Assembly: GCA_963969395.1 (NCBI GenBank) | Contig: OZ017799.1 | Coordinates: forward strand, 8,062,501-8,126,500 | Length of the DNA: 64,000 bases | Reading direction: 5' to 3' | From: Pseudoscleropodium purum | Lineage: Eukaryota > Streptophyta > Bryopsida > Hypnales > Brachytheciaceae | In this document: in pieces, positions 25,990 to 39,227 of the stretch | Layout: each line of letters begins with the position of its first letter | How positions within the stretch are numbered: position 1 is the stretch's first letter | Position numbers and translations under genes: made by a program | Notes under the pieces: generated by a model | Seen by the model: only the letters and a program-made list of their open reading frames with translations | The model's database searches: none | Told to the model about the DNA's origin: nothing

Positions 25990-27815
25990 TCAAAAGAGTT
26001 TCTAAATTACCCCAAAATTAACAAAAAAGTGTACTTATAATGATCATCTTATTCACATAAAGTAGTTATACTATTTTCTAATTTGGAAGCCTAAACAAGT
26101 CACTTCCTAAAGTGAATTTACCAACTAAAGAGCTAGAAGTTCCTAATGAGATTACTAATCATTCCATTACTATCACATGAGATATTGATTATGGCCTAAA
26201 TCTCATCTATTGAAAAACTCTTGTAATGGAGTTATTCCCTAGGTGTCTGTCATTGGGGTCTTTTGAACTTAATAAGTTGTTCTACTTGAACCCCTCAAGT
26301 TCCTTGCCTATGCTTTCACTAAAAATGCTCCAAAACTACTATTTCTAGGACAAGTACCAAAAAATTCTACAAAATTTTTTGGACACATCCAACCATAGGA
26401 TCTTTTATTATGATAATTTTAGAAGATGTGGTAAAAATTTCAGAAACTTTGACCATGTAGATTGTAAGATATTATTGTTTCAATTGACAAAAAGCCTTTT
26501 TTGGCCTTGCAAAAAACCAGGCAGCTATACTTCACAAGGTCACATTTGTATGAAAGAATGTCCAAAATGGTTGCAACTCTTTGGATTCATTCTTCAAGTC
26601 AAGTTGGCTACATGCTTCAAGAATTTTAGATCATATGGAATTGTACAACATATAGGAAAAAAATAGTAAGTAAAAAGAAGTAAAAAATTAATCAAAATAC
26701 TAAATTGTTAATAATTTAGTTATGGAATTGAAAAATGCCAATCCCCATGGTTGTAATGTTGTACTAAACAATATTCACCTAATACTTTTATTTATTTCCA
26801 AAATATTGAAAATCCAGTTCAGTAAAGAATTTCAAAGTTTATTTTGGAGTAGAAAATCTATAACCGCCTATAAACTAAAACACCTCATAACTTTTGATTC
26901 ATTGATCAAAATGGAATGATTCAAAGATTTCTACATATATATAAATCTAGAAAATTAATTTCAAATTTTTGTTTTTGAAAAAAGTGATTTTTTCAGATCT
27001 GCCTGGATTGCCCAAGTTGAAAAATAAACCACATATTAGGCCATAACTTTTGACTCATATTTCCAAATGTCTTGAAATTTAGTGCACACGAAAGATATTC
27101 CTCGTCCCCACCTTCTATTAAAATTTGGGCCAAAAATATGGAAACTTGCACTTACATGCACTTGGCTAAGAAAGTTATGTTGCCAAAAAATGCACCTTGG
27201 TCCTTTAGGGGTTAATTTTTTTGAACAAAATGTTGCTTGGATTTAAGGGAGCTACATGCATACATCTAATTGTGACTTGTTTCTAAGAGCAACCCATACA
27301 ATACAGATTCTTGCTTAAAATATACTACCTCTATTCATGAGACTCTAAATTTGATTTTGGGTACACTTAATATTTCAAAGACTTTAAAAATTCATAATAT
27401 ATTTATATGGTGTCTAAAAAATGCATTCTAAAAGAATCTAGAATCTTCTTTTGAATACTAGTAAGATCTAACAAAATTCTTGGAGTTCAATAATAGAAAT
27501 ATTTTTACAAGATTTTGTATTCTTCAAGTTCAAAATACTAAGTTCTAATCATTATAATTTTTTTAGATTTGTACTTTACTTATTTATTCAAGCAATTCTT
27601 GATGTATCATTTTCAAATTTGAAAATCACTTTTTGAGGTTCAAGTGTACATATTCCTATTAAACTATCATATATTGTAAAGAATTTTTTTTGAATCTATA
27701 CCATATAATTTAAGAGAATTAACACAAGAATTCACAAATATTTTCATGGATAAAAAACTAAGGACATGTTTGTATTCATTTATAATTGTTCAAAATGTGA
27801 ATGTCTAGTCTTCAA
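25990..27815. other. AT-rich repeat-derived DNA
   Basis: No gene seen. The translation of 26379-26666 (+) resembles that of 36861-37088 (-) around CGKNFR-FD, so an old repeat is probably present in inverted copies. CATAACTTTTGA words recur at 26886 and 27042. Confidence 0.4.
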
Positions 27816-27820
27816 GGCAT

Positions 27821-28116
27821 TAGAAGAGTTTTGGGAGGTCTAGAAGCTTGTTTTGGGCCTGTTCCCCACAATTGTTCCATGTAGTGAAGAGAATGTCCCG
27901 CTGTCAGAATTTTCTTTTTCATAATAAAAAAATAAAAATAAAAATAAAATTTTAGTCTCCAAATGCAAAAAGATTAAAATTAAAAAAAAATTAAAAAAAA
28001 ATTTGGTCAATGACGTGGCAAGGTCTCGGCCACGTTAGACCGCTGCGCCAAACCTGTTCCCTATGTTTGCAGGCTGTGTTAACTCGTACGCATCCGGAGG
28101 CCCCAAAAATCTTCTA
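27821..28116 (+). mobile_element. Short TIR-type MITE, copy 2
   Basis: The left end ATTAGAAGAGTTTTGGG is matched by the right end CCCCAAAAATCTTCTAAT in inverse orientation. The element aligns over its full length with 36010-36264 and more weakly with 15684-15962. The centre carries ACGTGGC and, 15 bases on, GCCACGT. It has no coding capacity. The outside dinucleotide AT on both sides could be a target duplication but is too short to judge. Confidence 0.75.
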
Positions 28117-28119
28117 ATG

Positions 28120-29930
28120 TCTTCAATCCCTATGACCATTTGTTCCCTTGGGGGGCAAATAGGAGTTCGGATAGTTTCTTATATACTCAATTTTTGTTGC
28201 AATTTTTTGAAACTTTTTATAAACATGCAAAATTCCAAGCAAGGTTGTCCATGTCACATCACATTATGATGTTATTATGTCAAGATAGATGATAGGATCC
28301 AAACTTGAAGTTTGTTATATATAATGTATTTACTATTTGAATGAAATATCATAAAATTATGTAGAAAGAACAATATAAATTGGATTAGCATGTTAAAAAA
28401 TACACATAAAACCTTTTTTAGTGCATGGTACAAAGATATATGCACTAAGAGAGGTTTATGCAATTAGAAAGTTCATAGGAACACATGTCTTTCCTAGAAG
28501 GGCCAGATGAATAAATGTCTCTCCATTTTGATTGCATGTGCACGCCCACCTACTCTCTATTTGCATAATATGTAATATGAGATGTTGTAGTAAGAGAGGT
28601 TCTACTTGTAGTGATACATTTGATTTTCCATTCATGATTGTCATAAAATAGTGAAAAGGAAGTTTTAAAATATTTTTAGGATTTAGGATATAGAATTGTC
28701 AAGATTTTGATGGAATCTAAACATGTCATGACATGTTATAATGGACATGACATGACATCATGTCGTGAAAATGCTTTGTCATGTCATGATACACAACCTT
28801 AATTCTAAGTGCTTCATGTTCATACTTTTTTCACCCAATTGAAACTTATAATTTAGAAGTGACAATCACTTTTTAGCAAAATTGAGTTCAATTGACAAAT
28901 TAGACATGGGAACATTCCTAGACTCATCCATTGGACAACACATGAGGCTAAAAAAACTATACAATAGCAAAGCAAGAAGGGACAAAGAAGCTAAAATAAA
29001 AATCAACAAACATTTGACATTCAAGCATGAGATTTTTAGATTGTTAGATTGGTTAATGAGCAAGGAATTAAAATTCACTCTTATGAAAATTATGTTAGGA
29101 ACTAGTTGGTATTGTGAGGGAACACATTAGGTCTCATAATTGATTTTTTTTTCAATGTCTTAATTTCTACAAAAATGAGAAGGTTAGTTTTTCAATTTAT
29201 TAAAAAATAAATATATTATCTTAAATACCCTTGCCAACTTATCATAGAAGGATAGTCAACTAAGGATTACTTTAGACCAATAGGAGAAGAGAACTATTCA
29301 TCTTTTCTCTCCTTACTTAAGTTTTAACACTTCTTTGAATACACATGGTTATTCTTCTGTACTTGGCTTGTGGTTCCCATTTCTGGTTTGTTTTAATTTT
29401 AAGTTCACAACATAATCTACCATGGCAATTCTAACTTTTTTAATGTGCCAAAAAAAAAGTGAGCATAAAAAGTAATGTCTATTCTGGGACACCCAATCTT
29501 TATATTGCTTGACACGTGAAAGTTATCTGATCATGAACATGCGAAGAGACCTCAGTATAAGGTAGAGAGCACATCTATAGAAATTAAAATTTGCAGGACG
29601 AGAAATTTTCTAAACCCCGAACACAAACAAGTCATTAGGTGCTTTTAGAAAGAGGAAGAGAAAAATAAGTAAACTTGTACAACATAGTTAACCTTTTCAA
29701 AAGAAAGGTTCCTCAATTCAAAAAGTCAATCCATGACAACACAAAGGAAACTACATGCAGGCAACAGCCAATGCCTTGCAGTCACGTCTGGAAATCCTAA
29801 AAAGCAACGCATATGATCAGTATATATGCCGGTGCCGCACGCATTCATCTTCATAGATAGATTTTTCACATCTGGCTTGTTTCCTGAACACATAAATGCT
29901 AGAAGACTGTTGAAAATTTCTAGCCATCAG
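28120..29930. other. AT-rich intergenic DNA
   Basis: No gene recognised. A cluster of CATGACATG-type short palindromes lies at 28718-28790. The last few hundred bases are probably the 3' flank or 3' UTR of the SR-protein gene on the - strand. Confidence 0.4.
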
Positions 29931-29948
29931 CCTTGGTTTTGAGAACTC

Positions 29949-32900
29949 CTAAGATGACATAGGAGATCGAGGAGGCTGGTCAAATCCTCCTCCCGAAGGT
30001 CGAGCTCGCCTGCACACGTACGAAGTACTTAAGAAATGCACCACGTGCAAATTCGCAACTATAATCAAGAAATAGAAGTCAAGTATGGACAAGATGTAAG
30101 TCAACAAAATGAAATACAAGTTAGGATTCTACCTGTGTTCAGTTACAGGGGATCCTCCTGAGGCAGCAGCATCTCGGGGCTCATCCCGGGAGTGCTTCCG
30201 ATGTCCTGACGGGGATGCCCTTCGAGCCTGTGGAGAGGGAGATCGCTGCCTCCTGGGAGGAGTGGCAGGTAATCCAGCAGGGGTCCTTGACCGCGACCTA
30301 GATGTAGATCAATTGTGTCAAATGCATAACCACTTCAGGCCGAACAAAGGAGGTGCGTTTACATAAAATGTATATTAGATACCGCAGTTTGGTTATTAGA
30401 GAAATTAACTTACCGTGCAACATGACCATCCCTGCCGTTTGTGCGAGGCTCAACATCTCTTGCACGAGGTTCGACATCCCTTCCGCGCGGCTCCACATTC
30501 CTGGCACGAGGCTCGACATCCCTTGACCGACGAGGAGGGGATACTTCTCTCCTAGATCTTGGAGGAGCCAGGGGAGATCTCTCTCTTGTTCGCCTCCTGT
30601 CGGATCTAACTGGAGAGGGTGATCTAGAAAGGGCATTGCCATGACGACCTGGAGAGGGTGTTCGTGTAGATCTGACTGGCGGTGTCAATGATCTAAAATT
30701 ACAAGCAACAAAAGAATTTAGGACAAGACAATGTTTGAAACACTTGAAAAAAGAGACAATACCTCAAGATTACTGAGAAGCAGAGCACATTCATGAAAGC
30801 AATCAAATTAACTTCGTTCCAAAATTCTTCACCTTGATCTGCGACCACCTCGAGGGGACGGGGAGAAGCGTCTTGGTGACCGTGAGCGTGAACCTGAAAT
30901 TACACGACGATGGGTTAAACACGAAGCCTTGCAATTTCAGCACCCATATTGTGGGCCATCTAGGTTTAATCTATAACATCCTTTCTTAATGTTTATCATG
31001 AACATCAAAATTACCTGAAAGCATTTATTTCAATGAATCCAAAGTTCTTTTCACGATGGCAATGTCGTACAATATAATCCGGTAACATATCTTCGAATTT
31101 CTAGATGCGATTAAAATAGTATTATTATTGACCTACATCGACATACAATTGAATTTTTAATATCTGGAGAATAGGAAACAGAGAGTACAATATAGAATTA
31201 TAAAATCATCAATTGGATTAAAGTTTCGGATGGTCTACTGCATACACAACAGAACATGGACATGGCGAGCAAGTGCCTTACGTGCATAAGAGGATCGCGA
31301 GCCTCTGCGGCCCCCTCCAAAACCAGGACGGCCCCTGCATATAGTAAGTGATTGGGACTCCGTTAGTACCGGTAAACAACTCGTACTCATTGCAAGTCCT
31401 AATTCATCTACGACCTCATGAGGTGGGGTATGATAAAATACAACAGATAAGAAAGCACATTAACCCTGAAAAGACAGGACCTATTACCAAGGTACTTTGC
31501 CAAAAATGATTCAATTTTTGGTCCAATAGATGCATTCTTCATGTCTACATTAATCTTGAAAGTCGTCCACCGACCGCTATTTGGTCTAAGCGTCTTTCCA
31601 GGATTAAAAAAAATTGTAAACCACCCATGGCCATTGAACTCAATTACAAACAAAATTACTCGGTAAAGGACCCGCACCTGACTCGTTCCTTGGTCCTCAT
31701 CTCCTGGGGCTTCTTGCGATTCTCCTCTGCAAAAACGACAGTTATTTCTCGACCAGATATCAGCTGATGGTCCAAACAGTATTGAGCTTCAGCGGCATCT
31801 CGAGGTTCCAAGAACTGCACGAATCCAAATCCTCGTGGCTGCCTGCATTTACCCCAGAAAACAGTCACTCTTCAGCCAGAATAGAAAAGATTAGTGCAAA
31901 ATGTATACTAAAAGCTCTTAACTACACGATCGTTCCTGGTTCTAAGGAAATAATATCGCTTGTGATAGCAAAAATACAACACTTCATAAATATTCAAAAC
32001 CTGAAAATACAGACCATAATTTTCCCTAGCACAAATAAGGAGACCATGTTGCAACCAGCACATAAGGTTCACAACACCCCTTTGCTTGCATCCAACGTTG
32101 AAAACATAGACCTGCCGCCTACAAATGGATTTGGAATTTAGAAGATCCCAAAAATGCCGAACTTAACCTCCCACCACCATGGCAGTGTCGACTGCAAGAT
32201 CAGGAGAAGGCACAAGCCTTACTTACCAGCATATTTAAAAACATAGTGCTGGAAGACTGACACAAACCCTTGGTCATCATATCGAAGTTAAAAACGGAAA
32301 AGAAACAAACAGGTTCTTCATCTTAATCAATTATCAGAGCACCAACTGTCAGCTTTTCTTGGTCTGCACACGAATATAAAAGAATCCTTTGAGAACACCA
32401 GTGATATTAGCAGCTAACCTTGTGGCATTTTAAGAGCCACAATCAACGCCTTATTATAACATGGAAGGACCCCTTTTCTTCCTTTTTCTTCCACATCTTC
32501 CAAAAACATTTGTGGGTAAGCATTGCACTTGTAGCTTGGACTTTACTCCAACTTCCAATGCGCTGAGGAAAATATCATTAACTACCTTCACCTCTTGGGC
32601 CATCGACCAACTCTATCTTCACTTCAATCACTTCCAACTTAAACTTCACTATCTTGGATCCATGCGTGAAACTTCAGAAAATCTGGGAACTGGTTTTCTT
32701 CATGTAAGCTTCCTCTCTACAGCCCCTTGTAAAGCCAAACTGTTAGGTAACCAACAAAGTGGTTAATTAAGACTTCTTCAAATACTGCCGACCTGTGTGA
32801 ACACCACTTACGTGGGTTATACGCTCTGAATTTTACCGACGATGTCAAAATTTCCCTTAAAAATTGAGGATTAGATTGTATTGTAATAGTTCAAATATTG

Positions 32901-34122
32901 GTTACCACGTGGAAGGCGAGGGATGACTGACTATTTCCTATACCCCCCAAACGAAGAAATAACCCCTCGCAGACCACGACTGAACCAATAAACCCTTCTT
33001 GAGTCAACCCGCAAGATATTGCTTCCGAACAATCAAGATTAATGTAGAAATGCCCTCTGCCAAAATTCGATGGCTTCTCCAGTAACAGAAGACGCCCTGA
33101 TGAAGAGACTGGCTGATGAACACCGAAAAGAATTTCCATGAAGATACTTTTCTCCATCTCAAATGATATAGAATATAGAACTCCTATTTGAAAATCCTTA
33201 CCGACACAAGACTTCGCGATGACACCCTGCTCAGTACTATGTCGATGCCATCGTTATAAACAGCAATGTAAAAGCCATTTCGACTACCATTACTTAACAT
33301 CACGTACCCTGTGTAATAATCCCGGGGGAGATATACGTCCTTGACTACCCCATATCGCTCGAACGGGATCCGGAGATCTTCAGCACTGTGCACATAAAAA
33401 GTTGAGATGCTCAGTGCCAGGAGTGCACACTGAATCCTAAACTGCTCTAATCCGACAAACAACAACATTCACAGATATCGCTGAGACTGATTACCCCTGA
33501 GCGCTTGAGTGGCCCAATGGGAACAAAGCCGTATCACTAGGAGCTGATATGAATCATTCAGAAAGCTTAAGGATGGCAATACATACATAACAATGTAAAG
33601 AAGAAACTAATACCTACACTTTTGAAAGGTGATGATATACTTCAGAAGTTGCTGTACTTGGTTGCGAGTTTCTAAAGTGGACTTCCTATATTAGTTCAGA
33701 CTCTAGAGGATTAACATCTGAGTCCCAAATGGCCCAAAGTGTCTGCATCCGTATCTATACAAGTTGAAATAAATCATTTAGGAAGCTTCAAAGAAGCTAA
33801 CAAATGTACGAACAGAAGAAATATCATAGCTTACATTTTATGACTAACTTTCAAAACACGAAAATTTATGTTCTGAAAGTTAGTACGCTCATGGCCAACT
33901 ATTAGCTTCAAACAAGCAATTTCCATTTTCTGGCTTGGACCCTTGGGGATTACAGTACCTGCAATCTCGCGGAATATTCCGTACTAGGAGGCTACTCGGT
34001 TCCGTTTCGTCCCGGCCGTAACCTCCACGACCACCTCGAGGACTGGGACTGCGTCTTCTGCTACCTCCTCCATGACTCCTTCGTGGAGGGGGGCTGAGGC
34101 CAGGGGGGCTACGTCCTCTCAT
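29949..34122 (-). CDS. SC35-like (SCL) SR splicing factor
   Basis: Eight coding exons on the - strand: 34122-33959, 33385-33308, 31842-31678, 31334-31282, 30893-30833, 30692-30414, 30297-30133 and 30009-29949. All junctions are GT-AG and the join gives 1026 nt with one stop, hence 341 residues. A Gly/Arg/Ser/Pro-rich N-terminal extension (1-40), typical of the plant SCL30/SCL33 subfamily, precedes one RRM (about 43-122) with RNP2 LLVRNI and RNP1 RGFGFVQF. The conserved linker KKPQEMRTKERVRGRPG and an RS domain to the C-terminus follow. The family acts in the nucleus in splice-site choice by binding pre-mRNA and spliceosome partners. The RS domain contains an unusual RDVEPRAR-type repeat. The family match is strong; the exact paralogue is not assigned. 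Confidence 0.93.
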
Positions 34123-34128
34123 GGTGAA

Positions 34129-35341
34129 CCTGAAATACAGACATTCAAGCTCCACATGATCAATCCATGCACGAGTTGCAACATTATCTCATGCACAATC
34201 ATAAGCACGAACAGCATGGATGACATAAGGAAGGGCTATATAACGAGAACTAGACTGTTTCATCCATGAACTAAACCATGTCATCCATTAGTGTGTCACC
34301 AAAATAGCATACCATACAGAAAATAATACTTTTGTTAAATATTGTACTTGGTTTAACCTCAGGACCACTTGGGACCTTTGAAAGAGAGAAAAGAGAAGGT
34401 TCAAGAGGACGGTCATGGTCAGCAGGAGATCCAAAGCTCACAAAAATAGGGTTCCAATCTTAAACATCAATAGAAATACGAACACATGGAGTTCATATCA
34501 ACATTACACCTAGGAAATAAGGTATCATACATTAAATAGAATAAACAGCGTCGGTTCAAACACCAATCATATTACAAGAACGTGCCCCCCGAAGTACAAA
34601 GACGGGAAAAAAGGCACGGAAAACAAACAAACAATGCGTCAAAGCTCTAAATGAACAATCTATCCCAGACGTGCACGATTCGCAACATCATACACACAAA
34701 ACGAATAACAGCAAATAAATCGACTAACAACAGAAAGGCCGACCTCAAAGGTCAGCATACACAATCCTAAAACAAGACAAAAGAGTGTAAGAACATCGCC
34801 AAGAAGACAAGGAAACTCAAACCACTGCATGAAAACAAAACCAGGCTTTCGCTTCCAAACCTAAATGGACGCAAAAGCTCTTAAACCCACGAATACAAGT
34901 ATTGCAAGCGCTGCGTAAGAATATCAGAAGAGTGACGAGTGAGTGCCACCCTACGCGGCCGAAAAACAACGAACTGAGGGCCGAATGCGCAGTCGCGACT
35001 GAGGAGGCGACGACACCGAATGAATCGCTTCCAAAATGCAAGGCCTAGAAAGGAAAGAACCCGGCGAAAGGAAAAACAAACGAGCAAAGAATGTTAGTAA
35101 GGTCGTGAAACCTACCGGCGGCGATGGAACGCTTGGAACGCGATGAAACGAGGCTGCGAGACTGAGCTGCTGCTTCGGCTACTGCTGCAACAAGGAAATG
35201 AACTCTGGCCAAAACACGGCTCTTGGAGGCCAAGACAGCGACAACGGTGGGCAAAGGATGAGCTTCGTTGTGGATGAATGGAGGACAATGAAACTCATCC
35301 GAAATCGAGAAGCTACTGCAGTGGCAATCCTTTTCTATCAA
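34129..35341 (-). promoter_or_regulatory. 5' UTR, leader intron and promoter side of SR gene
   Basis: The start ATG (34122) sits 7 bases inside an exon that follows an acceptor TTTCAG at about 34130-34135. A good donor (GTAGGTTT) on the - strand lies at 35115-35108, defining a leader intron of about 1 kb. The first exon would then run from about 35116 upward, probably to near 35300, with the promoter beyond. A leader intron is common in plant SR genes. The transcription start is inferred, not seen. Confidence 0.5.
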
Positions 35342-36009
35342 TAGAGTAGGGGGAAGTGACCACGTCTTTCATTTCATTGAGTTTGGAGATAGGCATGGGG
35401 AGGTCTTGACAATTGTGATTACCCCAATGTTTGACAAACAACGCTATCAAGGAAGCTATACCTATTGTTGAGATTTTATTTGTAAATTTATAAAATATTT
35501 AAGAATTTATTTATTTATTTTAATTTTAAAATCTAGGTGTTGTCTTGTTTTGTGTCACAAAGAGGTATACATTACAATCAGGTATTCTTATCTTAATTCC
35601 TTTAGGATGTTCAAATTAGCCTATGGTTTAGGATACAAAAGATTCTCCGTACAATGTGTTATGTTGTAATGTCAAAAGTGTCGTATGAACAATCTACCAA
35701 TCATATCCACTTACAATTCATGACTAACTAAAATGGTAGATGCAAGTGAATGTGATGGCTAGATGTGATTGTACACCATCCATTCTTGTTAGAAAGTATA
35801 GCCCCAATAAAACTAAACAAAATAAATTGCCTCCAATTGAAAATAGCCAAATCTGTAATAATAATATTCCACATCAATTAGTTAGAGATCTCATTGATAT
35901 TCAAATTAATGTGGGCTTGTATGTAGATTTTTTTGTATTGGAAATCATAAGCCAAATTTGACATCCAACATCATTTAGGGTTTAACCCTTAATCCTTGAA
36001 GGACCACAT

Positions 36010-36264
36010 TAGAAGAGTTTTGGGGGGTCTAGAAGCCTATTTTGAGCCTATTCCCCCGCAGTTGTTTCCCATAGTGAGGGGAATGGCCTACTATCAAAAT
36101 TTTCTTTTTCATTAAAAAAAAAATTTAGTCTCCAAATGCAAAAAAAAATTTTGGTCAATGACGTGGCAGGGTCTCAACCACGTTAGACCGTTGCACCAAA
36201 CCTATTTCTTGCGTTCGCAAGCTGTGATAACTCGCAGGCATTCGGAGGCCCCAAAAATCTTCTA
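36010..36264 (+). mobile_element. Short TIR-type MITE, copy 3
   Basis: It begins TAGAAGAGTTTTGGGG and ends CCCCAAAAATCTTCTA, an inverted pair. The interior is alignable with 27821-28116, including the ACGTGGC / CCACGT pair. Internal A/T tracts account for the length difference. Non-coding. Confidence 0.75.
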
Positions 36265-36269
36265 TTGTG

Positions 36270-38460
36270 TCTCTTTGGAAGACAAATAGTGGGTTTCGGG
36301 CAAGTACCTACAAGCTGAAATTTTTATTTTATTTTTTGAAACTTTTTTTAAAGATAGAAAATTTGATTAGCTTTGTCGAAATATAATTTATTTTTCAATT
36401 GGTTCTAGGAAACAAAAGTTTTGTCCAAATAAGCTCAAAACAGGGGATGGGGGGGGCTAGCAAAAAAATTTCAAAAATTTCAATTTCAAATTTCAAAAAT
36501 GAAAACTTTTAATGAAATTTTTTTTCCCTCATAGATTATGTTTTTGTGTACATGTAAAGCTTTGATTAATTCCATTTGGATTTGTTATGGGAAAGTTATG
36601 GACAATCTTGTTTTTTGGGCAATTAGAGCATCTTTTTGAAAAAATAACTTGTAGGATTAATTTCTTAATGCAATTTTCACAATTTTTACAAAAAAAAAAT
36701 TCCACATGGTCTATATTTCTTGTTAGAACAATCTCACCATTGGGATTAGTACATTTAAATTCCATTCTAGAGATATTAGTAATTTAGATTTTCCTTCTAT
36801 CTTGTACCTACTTCTATTTAACAATTTTTTAAAGAAAAAAAGGTAATTTTTTCTAGACTCTCAACTCAATTTTATACCATAAAGATTTAAAGATAAAAAC
36901 TCTATAGTGAAAAAAATTAAAGTTAAAAAATGTTCAAAGTCAAAAAATCTAATCCCATAATGTGTTGAAAAAATTGTTTTTTCCACTTTAAATGCTAATA
37001 TCATGCAATTTATGAGGTCAAAAATTCTGAAATTTTTTCCACACATTTTCATACTAGTTTGGTGTAAGATTCTATAGTCAAATGTCAAAAAAAATTTAAT
37101 TTTTTTTACCTTTTGCTATAGAAATGGTAGTTTTGAGGGGTTTTTGGCAAAAAAATGGCCCTAGTCCTTTAGGGGTCAAATGTCACAACCGACACCTTTT
37201 CATTGTATTTTGAAAAATATGTGATGTTTGGAATGCCCAATTGACACAATTTGTATTGCTTTCATTCTTTTAATTACCATGGTATCCAACATACACCAAT
37301 TTCATTTGTTCAATGTTTTTTTAGATTCTTGTAATAGTTACCTAGCATTTATAGAAAAACCAACATTGACTAAACACATGAGAAGATCTATTTTTTTTAA
37401 GATGGTTCCAAAATTTGGTTGGACTACTACTTCTAATGAATATTGCATAATTTTTTTGATATTTTGGTAATAGAGTTTTGTTTTTTTAATAATTTGCAAT
37501 ATATTTTTATAATAATTATTACTATATTTGGCTCAATGATTGATTTTTTCATTCAACACAAGCTTGGTGTCTGATCAAAATATTTGTTGAAATTTGTTGA
37601 TATAAAAATAGACCAACCCAATTCCATTCATTGTCTATTTCCATCATTTTATTTTGGGCTCCAATTCCGTTTAAAAAAACATCCAAATCCATTCATTTTT
37701 TTGATAAAATCACTATAAGGGATAACATGCCAATCCTTTGATGATAAATACTTAAGTACCATTGGATATATGGAAAGGTGATTATAGATTGTTTATAGGA
37801 CTTATATGACTTTACTATTTGAATGGTTTTGTAATTTTAGGATAAACCGCTTCAAAAGTTTATAAAAAATTCAATTTTAATTAAAAGAAATTATAATTTG
37901 TCTTGGATTTGATTTTTGAAACAAGCGTATGCCTCTGAAAAATATGTGCCCTTCTTTGCGTTGGCCCCAAGATATTTAGATTGAGAATCAAGGTGGTCAT
38001 AGGCTTGTTTACCTTAACAATTAAAGGGCTTGAAAACTTTTTGCAATCTTAAAGTATATTATAAATTTGGTGGTATTTAATGGAAAAAACATTGACCAAA
38101 TACTTTTCAATATAAAGTAAAATGATGATCGTGATATTATATAAATAACAATGTATCACAATTCTCATATTAAACCACAATTGAAGAGTTAGATAGCTAA
38201 ATATGGGTTGTATAGAAGGACCCTAAGACCCAAGAGCCTCTGAAGGGGTTAAGCCCCCTGAGCACTGGTTGCCCCCAAAGTCTTCCGGGCTTCTAGACTT
38301 CACATGCCACCTTGGACGCATCCGGCCCTCGATCCAAGATCTCAATATGGACGATCTAGATCACTGGAGAACCCTAGCTTCCAACCAGCTCCTTGTCATC
38401 CATTGATTGGATGAATGCAACTTGAATTTGTCAAAAGCTTTCTGAAGCGATTTTAGATTC
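36270..38460. other. AT-rich repeat-derived DNA
   Basis: No supported gene. Weak similarity to 26.3-27.2 kb suggests old dispersed repeats (GGAAAAAATTTCAGAATTTTTGA-like words and CCTTTAGGGGT). The base composition changes near 38200, where gene-proximal DNA begins. Confidence 0.4.
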
Positions 38461-38467
38461 TTGCCCT

Positions 38468-38476
38468 AAACCCTAA
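38468..38476 (+). promoter_or_regulatory. Telo-box AAACCCTAA
   Basis: An exact telo-box lies 752 bases upstream of the NEPRO-like start codon, in a GC-richer stretch likely to be promoter or leader. In plants telo-boxes are frequent in promoters of ribosomal-protein and nucleolar genes, which fits the gene downstream. A plausible leader intron follows (donor GTATGG at 38643, acceptor before 38899), inferred only from sequence. Confidence 0.5.
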
Positions 38477-39227
38477 AAAGCCTTAATTACGTAGATATCT
38501 CCGAAATAACTCAATCCCTACTCTTTTCACACATCATTAGGACAGTCCATCGGAGCTCTGGAATTATCGCGCAAACGCCTGCTCGAATCGTGTGCGTTTC
38601 GTGAAGAATTTCGAGTAGCATGCTGTTGTCTATTAATCCTAAGGTATGGTGAAGCGATTGCACTAGTGGGAATTTCTAATTAGTTTCCTTGAATAATCCT
38701 GGAGCGTTTCGAAATTCGATGAATTAGGTTTGAGAATTCTCTGTGCTCGCCTTTTTAGCGAGAGATGTCATATGATTTCGCAGGTGCTGAAAGATGTAGA
38801 GCTAGTTACGTAGGTACTACATTTGAATTCTGTGTTCAGATTCTCGTTGGTGAGATTATTGAGTATTGATTGAACTGATACGAGTCACGGATGTGCAGGT
38901 TTCGAAAAGCCGACCGGTGAGATTGGGGTGACGGTGTCTTTCAGGTGTAGCGGATCCATGAAATTAGGTATATCGCAGATGCAGCGAAGTTTTTGTATTT
39001 GTTGTTTATTTCGCCAAGTGTTGGATCCACGAAGTTTCAGAATCTTGAAAAGGATTAGGTTTCGAGAATCCTGTGTTTCTTTGTGCATGAGAGATGTGCA
39101 GGCCTTGAGGTGCATTGAAGCTTAGCCTTTAATGAGTTAGGGTTCTGGGAAGCAAATGCTCATGCGTACGGCTGTTAAAATCTTTCGTCAATATTCAATG
39201 AAATAGAAGGGAAGGTGGGGAGTGAAT

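Noticed and set aside
29822..29870. CRISPR-like or phage-like features anywhere in the window
   Set aside because: No regularly spaced repeats or prokaryotic gene organisation; the window is clearly eukaryotic.
35045..35341. 98-codon frame upstream of the SR protein gene
   Set aside because: It coincides with the expected 5' UTR exon and leader intron start; no conserved protein resemblance.
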